This document shows positions 6,934 through 15,097 of a DNA stretch of 32,229 nucleotides, piece by piece; the first letter of the stretch is position 1; each line of letters begins with the position of its first letter. The notes under the pieces were generated by a model that did no database searches, was not told the origin of the DNA, and saw nothing but the letters and a program-made list of their open reading frames with translations. The position numbers were made by a program, and so were the translations under genes. The DNA is from a bacterium (GTDB lineage Bacteria > Patescibacteriota > Saccharimonadia > Saccharimonadales > UBA4665), in NCBI GenBank assembly GCA_021777375.1, contig JAJYDV010000007.1, forward strand, positions 1 to 32,229, read 5' to 3'.

Positions 6934-8511
6934 CTAGGCAGCTTCCGGTTCGGTTAAAAACTCGGTTCGACGCAAACGCTTCTGCAAATAGAGCACACCT
7001 GACAGCGCCGCAGTAGAAAGTAAGAGGGAGCCAGAAATAAAAAGAGCAATTCGTAGTCCATTGCCGAAAGCATCGTAAGCCGCGTTTGTTATGTTGTTTA
7101 CTAAAACGGCATGTGACGCCAATTCAGCTATCGAAAGATGCACATTTTGGGGAGTATGTCCGCCGTGCGTAATAGCATAAATGACAAAGGCTTGAAAATT
7201 AGTAGGCAAGTTTAAAGCTCTAAGTTTATTCACCATACCTGAGGTCAACTGAGCGTTAACAATAGCTCCTAAAATCGCCACACCAAACACGCCGCCTAAC
7301 TCGCGAAAGGTATTAACAGTCGAAGCGGCCATGCCGGAACGTTTAGGCGTAACGATATTTAGTACAGAAGAGGTCATGGTAACTAGTAAAATACCGAAGC
7401 CAAACCCAGTTAAAGCCAGAGACCAGGCCAACTCATTAACCGTCACGCTCTGACTGATTATCTGACGTAAAATTAAGGTTCCGCTGCCTGACAAAAGCGC
7501 TCCAATGATTACTAGAGGCAAAGCTCGCGCAAAAGAATATATTCGGCCCGCGAATAATGCTGACAGCACAATAGCTGCAGTCATCGTGATAAATGACAAC
7601 GCAATCTTATAGCCACTAAAACCGGCTATAAACTGCAAGTAAAGAGCCACGAAGAAAAAGACTGCAAAAATCCCGAAATTAGTAGTAAAAGCCACGGCAT
7701 TAGCAATTGAGAAGTGCAGTTTCCTAAATAACGATAGCGGTAAAACCGGATCCTTACGGTGCAACTCAATTAATATAAAGGCTGCCATGAACAGAGCCGC
7801 TAGAACAAAGAGAGTAATAATCTGCGGGCTGCCATAGCCAGCATTTTCACCAACAATTACCGCGACTGAAGCCGTACTGATTGAGGCGCCACCAGCAACG
7901 AGGCCCAAAAGATCCAGTTTACGTCCCTGACGGTCGGAGCTTTCCGGCAAATATATCCACCCAGCAATTAGAGCTACTACGCCAAAAATTGCGCTAAAAG
8001 CGAATACCCCCTGCCAGTTAGAAAATCCAATTATGATACCGCCAATAATTGGACCGAAGGCTAGCGCGATGCCACTGACCGCAGCCCAGACACCAAGAGC
8101 TCGCGACCGGGCATGGCTATCCGGATACAGCTGCCGGATCATGGAAAGAGTTCCGGGCTCACTAGCCGCTGCCCCAAGACCCATAATCGAACGGCCGACA
8201 ATTAAGATGTCCACCGATCCGGCTAACATTGAAATTATTGAGCCGACTACAAACAAACTAACACCAGAGAGCATGACTTTCTTGCGACCTAAAATATCCC
8301 CTAGGGTGCCGCCAAACAGCATAAATACCGCGAAAGCCAACATGTAGGCATCTACAATCCATTGTAAATCCTGAACGCCTGCCGCCAGAGATGACTGGAC
8401 GTTAGCCAAAACTACACTAACAATTGTGTTGTCTAGAAATGTCAGGAAAAGGATGATGCACAGAACTACCAGCGAGTGCCCGGCAGTCCGTTGCTTCAAC
8501 CAGTTAAACAT
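6934..8511 (-). CDS. MFS drug exporter, DHA2 (EmrB/QacA) family
   Basis: The 525-residue protein has about 14 membrane helices. Motif A is GGTLGDILGRKKVM (about 67-80) and the antiporter motif C is GPIIGG (about 153-158). The LDNTIVSVVLANVQ segment of helix 1 is typical of the 14-helix DHA2 proton-coupled exporters. It lies 36 bases after the small anchored protein at 8548 and is probably co-transcribed with it. The substrate cannot be read from sequence. A second DHA2 exporter is at 15565, but the two differ clearly in sequence. Confidence 0.92.
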   Translation of the reverse strand: MFNWLKQRTAGHSLVVLCIILFLTFLDNTIVSVVLANVQSSLAAGVQDLQWIVDAYMLAFAVFMLFGGTLGDILGRKKVMLSGVSLFVVGSIISMLAGSVDILIVGRSIMGLGAAASEPGTLSMIRQLYPDSHARSRALGVWAAVSGIALAFGPIIGGIIIGFSNWQGVFAFSAIFGVVALIAGWIYLPESSDRQGRKLDLLGLVAGGASISTASVAVIVGENAGYGSPQIITLFVLAALFMAAFILIELHRKDPVLPLSLFRKLHFSIANAVAFTTNFGIFAVFFFVALYLQFIAGFSGYKIALSFITMTAAIVLSALFAGRIYSFARALPLVIIGALLSGSGTLILRQIISQSVTVNELAWSLALTGFGFGILLVTMTSSVLNIVTPKRSGMAASTVNTFRELGGVFGVAILGAIVNAQLTSGMVNKLRALNLPTNFQAFVIYAITHGGHTPQNVHLSIAELASHAVLVNNITNAAYDAFGNGLRIALFISGSLLLSTAALSGVLYLQKRLRRTEFLTEPEAA

Positions 8512-8547
8512 GGCGTTTTAGGCTTCTTATAAAACACTGCATGTTAA

Positions 8548-9042
8548 TTATTTGCAAACTGCCGGGACTGATCCGCCTAGACTTAAGAGAGCGCAGAGTG
8601 TTGAATCGCTAACTTGCCAAGTGCCGTTAAGCTTGAGCATCTCGCCGCTCTGGTTTTGGAGTACCGGCTGGCCATTTAGATTGACCGTGTAATCCACTTT
8701 AAGTGTCGAGGCGTCGGTTAAGCTTGAACTATTGACAACCACGCTTGGCGACTCACTACTCAACTGGCTAAATTCGGAATTCATAATCTGAGCAAATTGG
8801 CTGCCGTTTTGCAGCAATGCCTGTCGCTCAGTCATCGGTGTGCTTAAACTAAAGAACTTATTAAAATTTGTAAGAGCGGCTTGAATAGCTGCTGTTTTTT
8901 GGGAGCTGCTAAGGCTAGCATTTGAAGGGGGATTATTTTTGTTTTTAGTGCTATTTGGCACAAAGATAATTACTAGTACTAACGCAATAACTACTACCGC
9001 AAAGACAATCGCGCTCCATAATGACGATTTAGATAACTTCAT
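8548..9042 (-). CDS. Anchored extracytoplasmic protein, MTB12-like
   Basis: The 164-residue protein has one N-terminal helix (10-29), a polar linker, then a domain of about 115 residues. The pattern FFSLSTPMTERQALLQNGSQ, the central Val-rich strands and the ending WQVSDSTLCALLSLGG with a last Cys resemble the low-molecular-weight antigen MTB12 / NTF2-like family of Mycobacterium and relatives. There is no lipobox, so the helix probably stays as an anchor; the two Cys near the end could form a disulfide. AGGAG lies eight bases before the ATG. It precedes the exporter gene by 36 bases. Function is unknown; the family resemblance is from memory and moderate. Confidence 0.6.
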   Translation of the reverse strand: MKLSKSSLWSAIVFAVVVIALVLVIIFVPNSTKNKNNPPSNASLSSSQKTAAIQAALTNFNKFFSLSTPMTERQALLQNGSQFAQIMNSEFSQLSSESPSVVVNSSSLTDASTLKVDYTVNLNGQPVLQNQSGEMLKLNGTWQVSDSTLCALLSLGGSVPAVCK

Positions 9043-9066
9043 AAAGAGTTCTCCTGAAACTTTACT

Positions 9067-9088
9067 TTTAAGGTAAGTACACCTTAAA
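9067..9088. promoter_or_regulatory. Palindrome at the promoter of the MTB12-like/exporter pair
   Basis: TTTAAGGT and ACCTTAAA, eight-base perfect arms around a six-base centre, lie just downstream of a minus-strand extended -10 (TGCTATAGT, 9094-9102). The position suits a repressor site. Confidence 0.45.
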
Positions 9089-9093
9089 TTACA

Positions 9094-9102
9094 CTATAGC
9101 AC
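9094..9102 (-). promoter_or_regulatory. Extended -10 promoter of the MTB12-like gene
   Basis: Minus-strand TGCTATAGT, one base from the nonamer found upstream of WhiB. It is followed by the palindrome at 9067-9088 and then the gene's AGGAG. Confidence 0.4.
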
Positions 9103-9113
9103 CATTTGCAAAC

Positions 9114-9146
9114 GACCCTTTAGGGGTCTACCTCGCAATAAGAGGT
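9114..9146 (+). promoter_or_regulatory. Two tandem small hairpins upstream of the DMT transporter
   Basis: Stem GACCC/GGGTC (9114-9118, 9124-9128) is followed at once by stem ACCTC/GAGGT (9130-9134, 9142-9146), about 58 bases before the transporter ATG. This could be a structured leader. It matches no riboswitch class that I recognise. Confidence 0.3.
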
Positions 9147-9204
9147 GAGAGTTTATTGGGCGCTTGTTAAACAGAGGCTATGAATTACAATTTAATTACC
9201 TAGC

Positions 9205-10077
9205 ATGCTTGTTCTAACATATATAGCTGCAATTCTGGCAGCCATGATGAACGCTTCATCAGCTGTTGCTCAACGGCTGGCTACCAAGAAGCCGGATGCC
9301 AAACGTTTATTTTCGCATCGTTTCGCCTACGAGATATTTAAAAGTCGGCTTTTTTTATTTGGACTTTTACTGCAAACTTTAGCCGCTCTTGCTCAAGCGG
9401 TAGCTCTTAAAAACGGCGGCCTAATAATAGTTGAGCCTTTACTGACCAGTGATCTTATCTTTCTGCTTCTAATCATCCACTTTAAATTGAAAATTCGGAT
9501 TAAACCTCGCGACTGGCTGGCAGCCATAGCTGTCATGATCGGTCTCGCCGGATTGTTTTTAGCCGCTAACCCTCAGCAAGGTCATTTAAGTTATCAAGCA
9601 TTTCCCTGGATAATCCTTGCGGCTATCGTCACGCCTTTAGTTGTCGTTTTGGCCATAATTATCCGCAGACTAAAGTCCGCTAATCTGCGCGCTTTACTGG
9701 CCGGCATTGCGGCCGCCACTTCATTTGCAATGAATGCTGCATTAGTTAAATTATCGTTTAACTTATTTGCTGCGCACGGACTAGCTAGGCTACTGGCAGA
9801 CTGGCCGGTTTACGCTTTTATAATTTCAGGCATTATTTCGCTCTACCTAATGGTCAATGCTTACGGCTCAGGTCCGCTGGCGATCTCTCAGCCGGTAATG
9901 GAGGTCATCGAACCAGCTATTGCCGTAACGATTGGGGTAATGATCTTTGGCGATTCATATGATTCCTCACTTTCCGCCATGGCCGCCGGCTTAGGTTTTG
10001 CACTTATTCTAATTACCGGGATCATACTTTTAGGCAGTTCGCCGCGCATCCAACAAGCCGGTGAGCACGGTATGTAG
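9205..10077 (+). CDS. DMT-superfamily membrane transporter
   Basis: The 290-residue protein has about nine or ten membrane helices in two similar halves, as in EamA/NIPA-like transporters: an N-terminal helix with an N-A-S-S-A-V-A-Q segment, a GLLLQTLAALAQAVAL helix, and a second-half SGPLAISQPVMEVIEPAIAV segment characteristic of actinobacterial DMT proteins. It sits in the cytoplasmic membrane; the substrate is unknown, and metabolite or drug export, or magnesium uptake as in NIPA, are all possible. Its stop is four bases from the stop of the convergent Mrr-like gene. Confidence 0.85.
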   Translation: MLVLTYIAAILAAMMNASSAVAQRLATKKPDAKRLFSHRFAYEIFKSRLFLFGLLLQTLAALAQAVALKNGGLIIVEPLLTSDLIFLLLIIHFKLKIRIKPRDWLAAIAVMIGLAGLFLAANPQQGHLSYQAFPWIILAAIVTPLVVVLAIIIRRLKSANLRALLAGIAAATSFAMNAALVKLSFNLFAAHGLARLLADWPVYAFIISGIISLYLMVNAYGSGPLAISQPVMEVIEPAIAVTIGVMIFGDSYDSSLSAMAAGLGFALILITGIILLGSSPRIQQAGEHGM

Positions 10078-10080
10078 CAA

Positions 10081-10641
10081 CTATCGGTTTTGGCTGCGAA
10101 GCAGTTCACTGCCGTCTATTAAGCGATAGTCATGATTTTCTGCTAAACGTTTGGCTTGAGAAGTAAAGCCAGCATTTGTAACGACCATAATTTGCTCACA
10201 AGCGTATCTTTTTAACCCACTAACCGCCGCTCGGACGGTAGACACGCCAACTGGGCGCACCGAGTGTTTAACCTTAACTCCGTAGCTAGCGCCGTCTTTA
10301 ATTACGATGAGATCGATGCCCAGGTCGTCGTAATCGGTTGAACTGACCGGACGATAACCGCTCTTATCTAACCATATGGCAATTTGGCGCTTAAATTGCA
10401 GTCCGCTCATTTTCGCCCATTTCTTTGGCTGCAAACGCAAAGCTTTAGCTCGCCGCCAATAGATTATCGAAAGCAGCCCGCTTATTACAACACAGACCAC
10501 TAAAAGGACGCTAACCCAAAAGCTTATCTGCTGATACAGCTTTAGTGTGTCATTAGGCAGGTAGCGCCATAAAAAGACGCCGACTAATACGCCGCTTAGT
10601 AATAGTGCACTATCGTCTGTCTCGCGCACCGATATCTTCAT
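10081..10641 (-). CDS. Membrane-anchored Mrr-like (restriction endonuclease fold) protein
   Basis: The 186-residue protein has two N-terminal helices (11-26 and 40-61), a short basic linker, then an Mrr_cat domain (78-184). D110 in GIDLIV and K125 fit the PD-(D/E)XK site, and the later TSQAKRLAENHDYRLIDG block is typical of Mrr. The usual Gln or Glu two residues before the catalytic Lys is Lys123 here (K-V-K), so activity may be changed. Such anchored Mrr-like proteins are common in bacteria and largely uncharacterised; roles in foreign-DNA cleavage or DNA uptake are guesses. Confidence 0.75.
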   Translation of the reverse strand: MKISVRETDDSALLLSGVLVGVFLWRYLPNDTLKLYQQISFWVSVLLVVCVVISGLLSIIYWRRAKALRLQPKKWAKMSGLQFKRQIAIWLDKSGYRPVSSTDYDDLGIDLIVIKDGASYGVKVKHSVRPVGVSTVRAAVSGLKRYACEQIMVVTNAGFTSQAKRLAENHDYRLIDGSELLRSQNR

Positions 10642-10744
10642 AAGACTAACTGCAGTATATGCTTTGGCAGTCTTTGCTTTAAGCCGTATTTAAGAATCGC
10701 TTCAGAACGCCATTTCTGGTTTTAAGCAGACCCTCACAATAATT

Positions 10745-10753
10745 TGCTATACT
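10745..10753 (+). promoter_or_regulatory. Extended -10 promoter of the GT2 gene
   Basis: TGCTATACT ending 12 bases before the ATG at 10766; the same nonamer as upstream of WhiB and the KhpA-like gene. Confidence 0.5.
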
Positions 10754-10765
10754 TCAAAGGTTGTT

Positions 10766-11749
10766 ATGAAATTGGTGATTATGATTCCCTGCCTCAATGA
10801 AGAGGCTACTCTCCCTATAGTGCTAAAGACTATCCCAAAGCGGATTAAGGGTATTGATAAGATTGAGCTACTGTTAATTGATGACGGCTCAACCGATCGC
10901 ACACGAGTCGTAGCTAAAGCCCTTGGCGTAAAAAACTTCTTAATCCATACCACTAACCAAGGCTTGAGCCGTTCCTTTAGACACGGATTAAACCGGGCTC
11001 TCGCGATGGGCGCGGACATTATTGTGTTAACTGAAGGCGACAACCAGTACCCCCAAGAGCGTATCCCGGATTTAATTAAACCCATTTTAGCAGGCCAGGC
11101 TGACGTCGTTATTGCTGATCGTCAGACTCAGACTATTCCCTACTTTTCGCGCCGCAAGAAATTTTTCCAGAAATTAGGAACAGCTGTTTTAAACCTAGCA
11201 GCTGGCACCAATCTGCCTGATGCGATCAGCGGCTTTCGGGCTTACTCGCGCGCCGCGGCAATGCAACTTAATCCAATTGCCGATTACAGTTGGGCAACGG
11301 AAACCACTATTCAAGCCGCTCATAAGGGGCACGCCATTACCATTTTGCCAATTAAGACAAACCCTAAATTACGTGAATCCAGACAGTTTAAAAATTCATG
11401 GCAACACATTAGGCGCAGCAGTGTCACAATTGTAAGGGCTTTTGTTATGTATAAGCCCTATGCTTTGTTTTTTCCAATCAGCGGGCTATTGCTAATCATT
11501 GGTTTAGTACCGCTAATCAACTTTTTAATTATCGATCTTGCAGCTAAGCATCCAGTTGGTCCGCGTCACCTGCAGGGCCTAATTATAGGTTCAATTCTAA
11601 TTGTCGGAGCGTTTATCAGCTTTACTCTTGGTGTAATTGCTGACTTGATTCGGATTAACCGCATGCTCTTAGAGGATCAATTAGAACTCGCTAAAAAGAA
11701 TAGCTACGGTGACAAGCAACAAAAGAACCGCTTAGTTAAAGAACCATAG
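10766..11749 (+). CDS. Family 2 glycosyltransferase, polyprenyl-phosphate sugar synthase type
   Basis: The 327-residue protein has a GT-A domain (1-230) like dolichyl/undecaprenyl-phosphate mannose or glucose synthases: PCLNEE (8-13), DDGSTD (39-44), the EGDNQYP acidic site (90-96) and an ISGFRAYSR acceptor segment. Two membrane helices follow (about 235-257 and 273-297), as in GtrB/ArnC-like proteins. It would load a nucleotide sugar on a lipid phosphate at the inner membrane face. AAGG stands five bases before the ATG. The last 18 bases overlap the convergent GT-C gene, whose product could use such a lipid-linked sugar. Confidence 0.9.
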   Translation: MKLVIMIPCLNEEATLPIVLKTIPKRIKGIDKIELLLIDDGSTDRTRVVAKALGVKNFLIHTTNQGLSRSFRHGLNRALAMGADIIVLTEGDNQYPQERIPDLIKPILAGQADVVIADRQTQTIPYFSRRKKFFQKLGTAVLNLAAGTNLPDAISGFRAYSRAAAMQLNPIADYSWATETTIQAAHKGHAITILPIKTNPKLRESRQFKNSWQHIRRSSVTIVRAFVMYKPYALFFPISGLLLIIGLVPLINFLIIDLAAKHPVGPRHLQGLIIGSILIVGAFISFTLGVIADLIRINRMLLEDQLELAKKNSYGDKQQKNRLVKEP

Positions 11750-13270
11750 ATTACTATCGTACTTTTTGCGCCCGGTAATAACTAACTTTTTGACTACCTT
11801 GCGTGCTGCGTCATTAACTTTAACTACCGTTTTATTCTCGACATCCCAAGAGGCGTTACTGCGGGCTATAAAGGTAATTACCCCTCCTCCTTCTAAGAAA
11901 AAGAGCAGAATAATTGCTGCAAATAAGGCCTTTCGGGTATTTGCTTTGGCTAGCATGTGGCTTAGGGCCTGCCCAAAGATAGCGGCTAATAAAAGTAGGA
12001 TCGGCACCAGATAGCGGCCGTTCATGTTCTCCAGCACCTTAGTGTAAGAGTAAGTATAAAAACCCTGCCCAATAAGCGCTACAGTATATGCCCCAGAGAT
12101 AAATAACAGGAGCAGTAGTCTCAGATTATTCCTAAATAATTTGCGCCACCACTTTAGCACAGCAATAGCGCCGCCAATCAGCAAAATTAGAGTTGCCGCA
12201 CTCGGTAGAGGCAGGGGCGGATAGTTTGTAAAGTTGCCGTTCGGGCCATTCACTGCAAAAAAGAGCCTGAACCACATCCAGTAAAGCCATTGGAAAGGAT
12301 AGACGAGAAAGGTACTGAGCGATATTGAGCTACCGGAAGAAACAAGTCTAGAATGCCGGCGGTAGTTAGCTGCCCATGGCGAGTAGGCCAAACACTGCTT
12401 TACAGATAAGACATTGGCGCAGTTCGGCTCAATCGCATGATAATCAACGAGGTTGACAACGTCCCGCTGAACAAACATCGCTAGGGGCGCAACCATCAGA
12501 ATGATTAAAGCCACCTTTACAATTGGCCGGCTAAGTTTGCTCCAGCTATCTTTAAGCTGACTAAAGAACTGCTTAAGCATCTGGCGGTGGTTAGCGCGGT
12601 AGGCTACTACCAGTAAGAAAAGGGCCATGGCGGCATATATGGGCAAAAAGGCGTATTTCACAAGGCTGGTAAGTAAGCCCAGACCAATAAAATAACTGAC
12701 ATCAATAACTGAAACTGCGTGAGAACGGATTTGGTCAGTCAGCCTAAAGCTAATCAGGATCATAACGGCGGTTAACGGAATCATTAGATTGTCATAATTA
12801 ATCTGAGCCGCCAGTTGAGGAACAATTGGTATTAAAATAAACAGCATTAAGCTTAAATTAGTTAGGGCTTTTGAGGTCCCGGCCCTCCGTAGTACCCGGC
12901 GGAATAATGTTAGACCCCAAGCAAATAGTCCGACATTAATAAACCTCAGTAGAATTACTTGGGTCATCTGACGACTGGTAAACAGCTCGATTACTCGGTA
13001 AGGGAAGCTCATCAAGTAGTGATAAAGATAGGATGGATCGCGGGCTACTGCCCCAAAGGCATCAGCATTGGGCGGCTGATGCGTGAAGAACGGTAGCCAG
13101 CTATGCGAGTAAATTTTAATTAAACCGAAGTGATAATTTTCATCAAAGGCTTGCGGGTAGGCTGCGGAAATGGCAATCCAGGACGCCTCAAGTATAAAGA
13201 CAACTAGCACCAGACGGTAAAAATTGTCCGAGCGCAGATAGTTTAAGAATCTCTGCAGAGACTTAGCCAT
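11732..13270 (-). CDS. Polytopic GT-C-type glycosyltransferase
   Basis: The 512-residue protein has about 11-13 membrane helices. Its first outer loop carries an acidic motif (D43/E44, with H47), in AYPQAFDENYHFG, as in GT-C enzymes of the GT39/GT83 type that use lipid-phosphate sugars as donor. The Q-I-N-Y-D-N segment near residues 155-160 is also typical. A long external segment (about 285-345) has two Cys. TATAAT (13283-13288, minus) ends 12 bases before the ATG. It converges on the GT2 gene with an 18-base overlap. Acceptor (protein or wall polymer) is unknown; family assignment is by topology and motif only. Confidence 0.72.
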   Translation of the reverse strand: MAKSLQRFLNYLRSDNFYRLVLVVFILEASWIAISAAYPQAFDENYHFGLIKIYSHSWLPFFTHQPPNADAFGAVARDPSYLYHYLMSFPYRVIELFTSRQMTQVILLRFINVGLFAWGLTLFRRVLRRAGTSKALTNLSLMLFILIPIVPQLAAQINYDNLMIPLTAVMILISFRLTDQIRSHAVSVIDVSYFIGLGLLTSLVKYAFLPIYAAMALFLLVVAYRANHRQMLKQFFSQLKDSWSKLSRPIVKVALIILMVAPLAMFVQRDVVNLVDYHAIEPNCANVLSVKQCLAYSPWAANYRRHSRLVSSGSSISLSTFLVYPFQWLYWMWFRLFFAVNGPNGNFTNYPPLPLPSAATLILLIGGAIAVLKWWRKLFRNNLRLLLLLFISGAYTVALIGQGFYTYSYTKVLENMNGRYLVPILLLLAAIFGQALSHMLAKANTRKALFAAIILLFFLEGGGVITFIARSNASWDVENKTVVKVNDAARKVVKKLVITGRKKYDSNLWFFN

Positions 13271-13282
13271 AACTTTAAACCT

Positions 13283-13288
13283 ATTATA
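13283..13288 (-). promoter_or_regulatory. -10 element of the GT-C gene
   Basis: Minus-strand TATAAT, 12 bases before the ATG at 13270. A small palindrome (CAGAC/GTCTG, around 13289-13300) abuts it. Confidence 0.4.
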
Positions 13289-13461
13289 CAGACCTGTCTG
13301 ATGACAACCTTAACTTAAGTCAATACCAATCTAAGGATGCCTCGATAGACATGAGTTATTTAATAAGCTATGCGACCAAAAAGTAACTTGCTAATTAATT
13401 TGTTGCTATTTAAAAGAGTTCGATTCACTAAATTAATTGCCAAACTCAGAACTAAAAGTGC

Positions 13462-14535
13462 TTAGTTATTAATCGGAGAAAGGTAGTACTCCAGCTGACC
13501 TAAACTGCCATCACTGGCAATCTGGTTTTCGGCCATATCGCCATTACCGCTAATTGGATCAAGAACCCCAGAATCGCCGTAGATAAACACCGGGTTGTTG
13601 CCACCTTTAACGACAACCTCTACGTGACCACCCAAGTAGTTAAAGTATGCGATGTCTCCGGGTTGCGGAAGATAACCACTACCCGCGGCATGGTAAGTAA
13701 AGCCCTGGTTAATAATATTATTGGCGTTATATTCGTCCCAACCGTTTAGGCCGCGTTCGCCATTAGTAAACGCCGCACCGGCCTGCTTATAGATATAGCT
13801 TACGAAATCAGCACACCACTCCTCGCTCGGATTACCAGCGGTATAGTCATAAAGTAGGGCGTTATGAAGCTTTGGCTGCGTCTGCCAGGCTAGCCATTGG
13901 CGCTCGGCTTGGCAGGCTACCCTTTGGCCCAGGTTAGATTGATTACAGCTGGGGTCGGAGGTGTTATATATTGATTGGCCGCTCCAAATACTTGGCACCC
14001 AGGTTTCATTTAGAGTATCTAACTGGTTGCAGCTGGCGGTAATCACCTGTTGAGTCTTGGACTTGGCAATACTTAGACAACGGTTAGTAGACAGGTTCTG
14101 ATAACCTACTCCGTCGGCTTTCCAATCTTGATTCTGGTTACTTTGGCTGCAAGGTTCAAGCATGACCGTTGAGCCTGGAACAGTTAGACAATAATTACCG
14201 GCAACCGTAAAATGCCCGCCGCTAAAATTAAAGTTCTGCCCAGCCGTACCGTTACAGCTCGCGGCAATCAACAAAGAACCAGCCTGTATTTTGCTAGACG
14301 CAACACTTAAGCAGTTTCCGGGCTGACCGGAGCGTAGCTCAGGAATCGGTGAATCGGCGCTAGCCGGTCTTAAGCTAGCCACAGCCACTGAAGCCCAGAT
14401 TAAAAAGGCTGAGACAATAAGCATGATAACCAGATGGGTAAAACCTTTCTGGTTGCGTTTAACAGGCTGGGTAGACCTTAAGGAAGCCCGCTGTTGGATA
14501 GTTGGTGAGTGGTAATACGAAAAGTGTGAGGCCAT
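13462..14535 (-). CDS. Secreted ricin-B-type lectin / CHAP peptidoglycan hydrolase
   Basis: The 357-residue protein has a basic N-terminus with KGFTHLVIMLI and a helix (33-53), a ricin-B beta-trefoil of about 110 residues (67-180) with degenerate QxW repeats (QNFNF, QDW, ETW), and a CHAP domain (about 205-355). The CHAP catalytic pair is C241 in EEWCADFVSYIYK and H304 in GGHVEVV. CHAP enzymes are cysteine amidases or endopeptidases of peptidoglycan, and the lectin would bind sugars of the wall. Use against a host wall or on its own wall are both possible. The KGFT segment resembles a prepilin peptidase site but lacks Glu5. TATAAT lies at 14562-14567 on the minus strand; there is no clear ribosome binding site. 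Confidence 0.88.
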   Translation of the reverse strand: MASHFSYYHSPTIQQRASLRSTQPVKRNQKGFTHLVIMLIVSAFLIWASVAVASLRPASADSPIPELRSGQPGNCLSVASSKIQAGSLLIAASCNGTAGQNFNFSGGHFTVAGNYCLTVPGSTVMLEPCSQSNQNQDWKADGVGYQNLSTNRCLSIAKSKTQQVITASCNQLDTLNETWVPSIWSGQSIYNTSDPSCNQSNLGQRVACQAERQWLAWQTQPKLHNALLYDYTAGNPSEEWCADFVSYIYKQAGAAFTNGERGLNGWDEYNANNIINQGFTYHAAGSGYLPQPGDIAYFNYLGGHVEVVVKGGNNPVFIYGDSGVLDPISGNGDMAENQIASDGSLGQLEYYLSPINN

Positions 14536-14561
14536 TTTTTGTTTGAGCGTTACCGGCCACT

Positions 14562-14567
14562 ATTATA
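14562..14567 (-). promoter_or_regulatory. -10 element of the lectin/CHAP gene
   Basis: Minus-strand TATAAT about 27 bases before the ATG; no matching -35 was found. Confidence 0.35.
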
Positions 14568-14581
14568 TACCAATCCGGCAA

Positions 14582-14610
14582 TGGACGACTAGTACAACTT
14601 CAGCTACACT
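14582..14610 (+). promoter_or_regulatory. Promoter of the small anchored protein at 14641
   Basis: TGGACG (14582-14587), 17 bases, then TACACT (14605-14610): each matches four of six consensus bases at ideal spacing, 30 bases before the ATG. Confidence 0.35.
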
Positions 14611-14640
14611 ATGGATGTAGTTTGAAGGAAATAACTTAAG

Positions 14641-15057
14641 ATGATTAAAACTGAGCTCGAACCAAAAGATGGTCAAAACTCGATGAGCGAAGGTGAAACC
14701 GATCAGACGTCCTTGAACGGCTTGAACCGGACTGCTGCTTGGTCGTTTAGTGTTGTCTTGGTAATTGTACTTTTAGCCATTGGCGCCATTGTCTATCAAT
14801 TACACTTTAGCTCCGGACCGGCACCGAAACTCGGTGCGACTAGTAAAATCGGTGATGTATCGGCCTTGCCAATCATAACTAGTACCAGTAGCACCCAGGC
14901 AGCACCTGGGGTTAACGGCCTTAACAATAACACCATTAACCTGCAGGACAATTTGCCGGCCTCAGGGCAGGGTAGTGCGAAAATAAATTTTCTTCAGTCT
15001 TCGAGTAATGCGGCCCTCAACAGCGGCCAGACAATTAATCCAAATCAGCCTTATTAG
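14641..15057 (+). CDS. Hypothetical single-helix anchored protein
   Basis: The 138-residue protein has a polar cytoplasmic start (1-31), one membrane helix (about 33-53), and a low-complexity tail rich in Ser, Asn, Thr, Gly and Gln with no cysteines. GAAGGA lies 11 bases upstream. I do not recognise a family. The tail is probably outside the cell and unstructured. It lies 40 bases before marR on the same strand, but the marR promoter starts right after its stop, so it is probably not part of that operon. It is divergent from the lectin/CHAP gene. Confidence 0.6.
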   Translation: MIKTELEPKDGQNSMSEGETDQTSLNGLNRTAAWSFSVVLVIVLLAIGAIVYQLHFSSGPAPKLGATSKIGDVSALPIITSTSSTQAAPGVNGLNNNTINLQDNLPASGQGSAKINFLQSSSNAALNSGQTINPNQPY

Positions 15058-15059
15058 TA

Positions 15060-15089
15060 TTTACTTATCCTAAGTAACTAATATATAAT
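15060..15089 (+). promoter_or_regulatory. marR-exporter operon promoter with overlapping palindromic operator
   Basis: TTTACT (15060-15065), an 18-base spacer and TATAAT (15084-15089) form the promoter, eight bases before the marR ATG. A perfect palindrome, TTACTTA-TCC-TAAGTAA (15061-15077), covers the -35 and spacer. This is the expected position and size for a MarR-family autoregulatory operator. Confidence 0.7.
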
Positions 15090-15097
15090 AGGGGACT

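Noticed and set aside
8033-8347. 104-codon frame antisense to the exporter
   Set aside because: It is a shadow of the conserved MFS gene; it has no ribosome binding site and a biased composition.
9114-9146. Guanidine-II (mini-ykkC) riboswitch
   Set aside because: There are two tandem hairpins before a DMT transporter, but the loops lack the conserved ACGR sequence.
13418-13426. GTTCGATTC, resembling a tRNA T-loop
   Set aside because: The flanking five bases cannot pair, and no acceptor, D or anticodon arms are found nearby.
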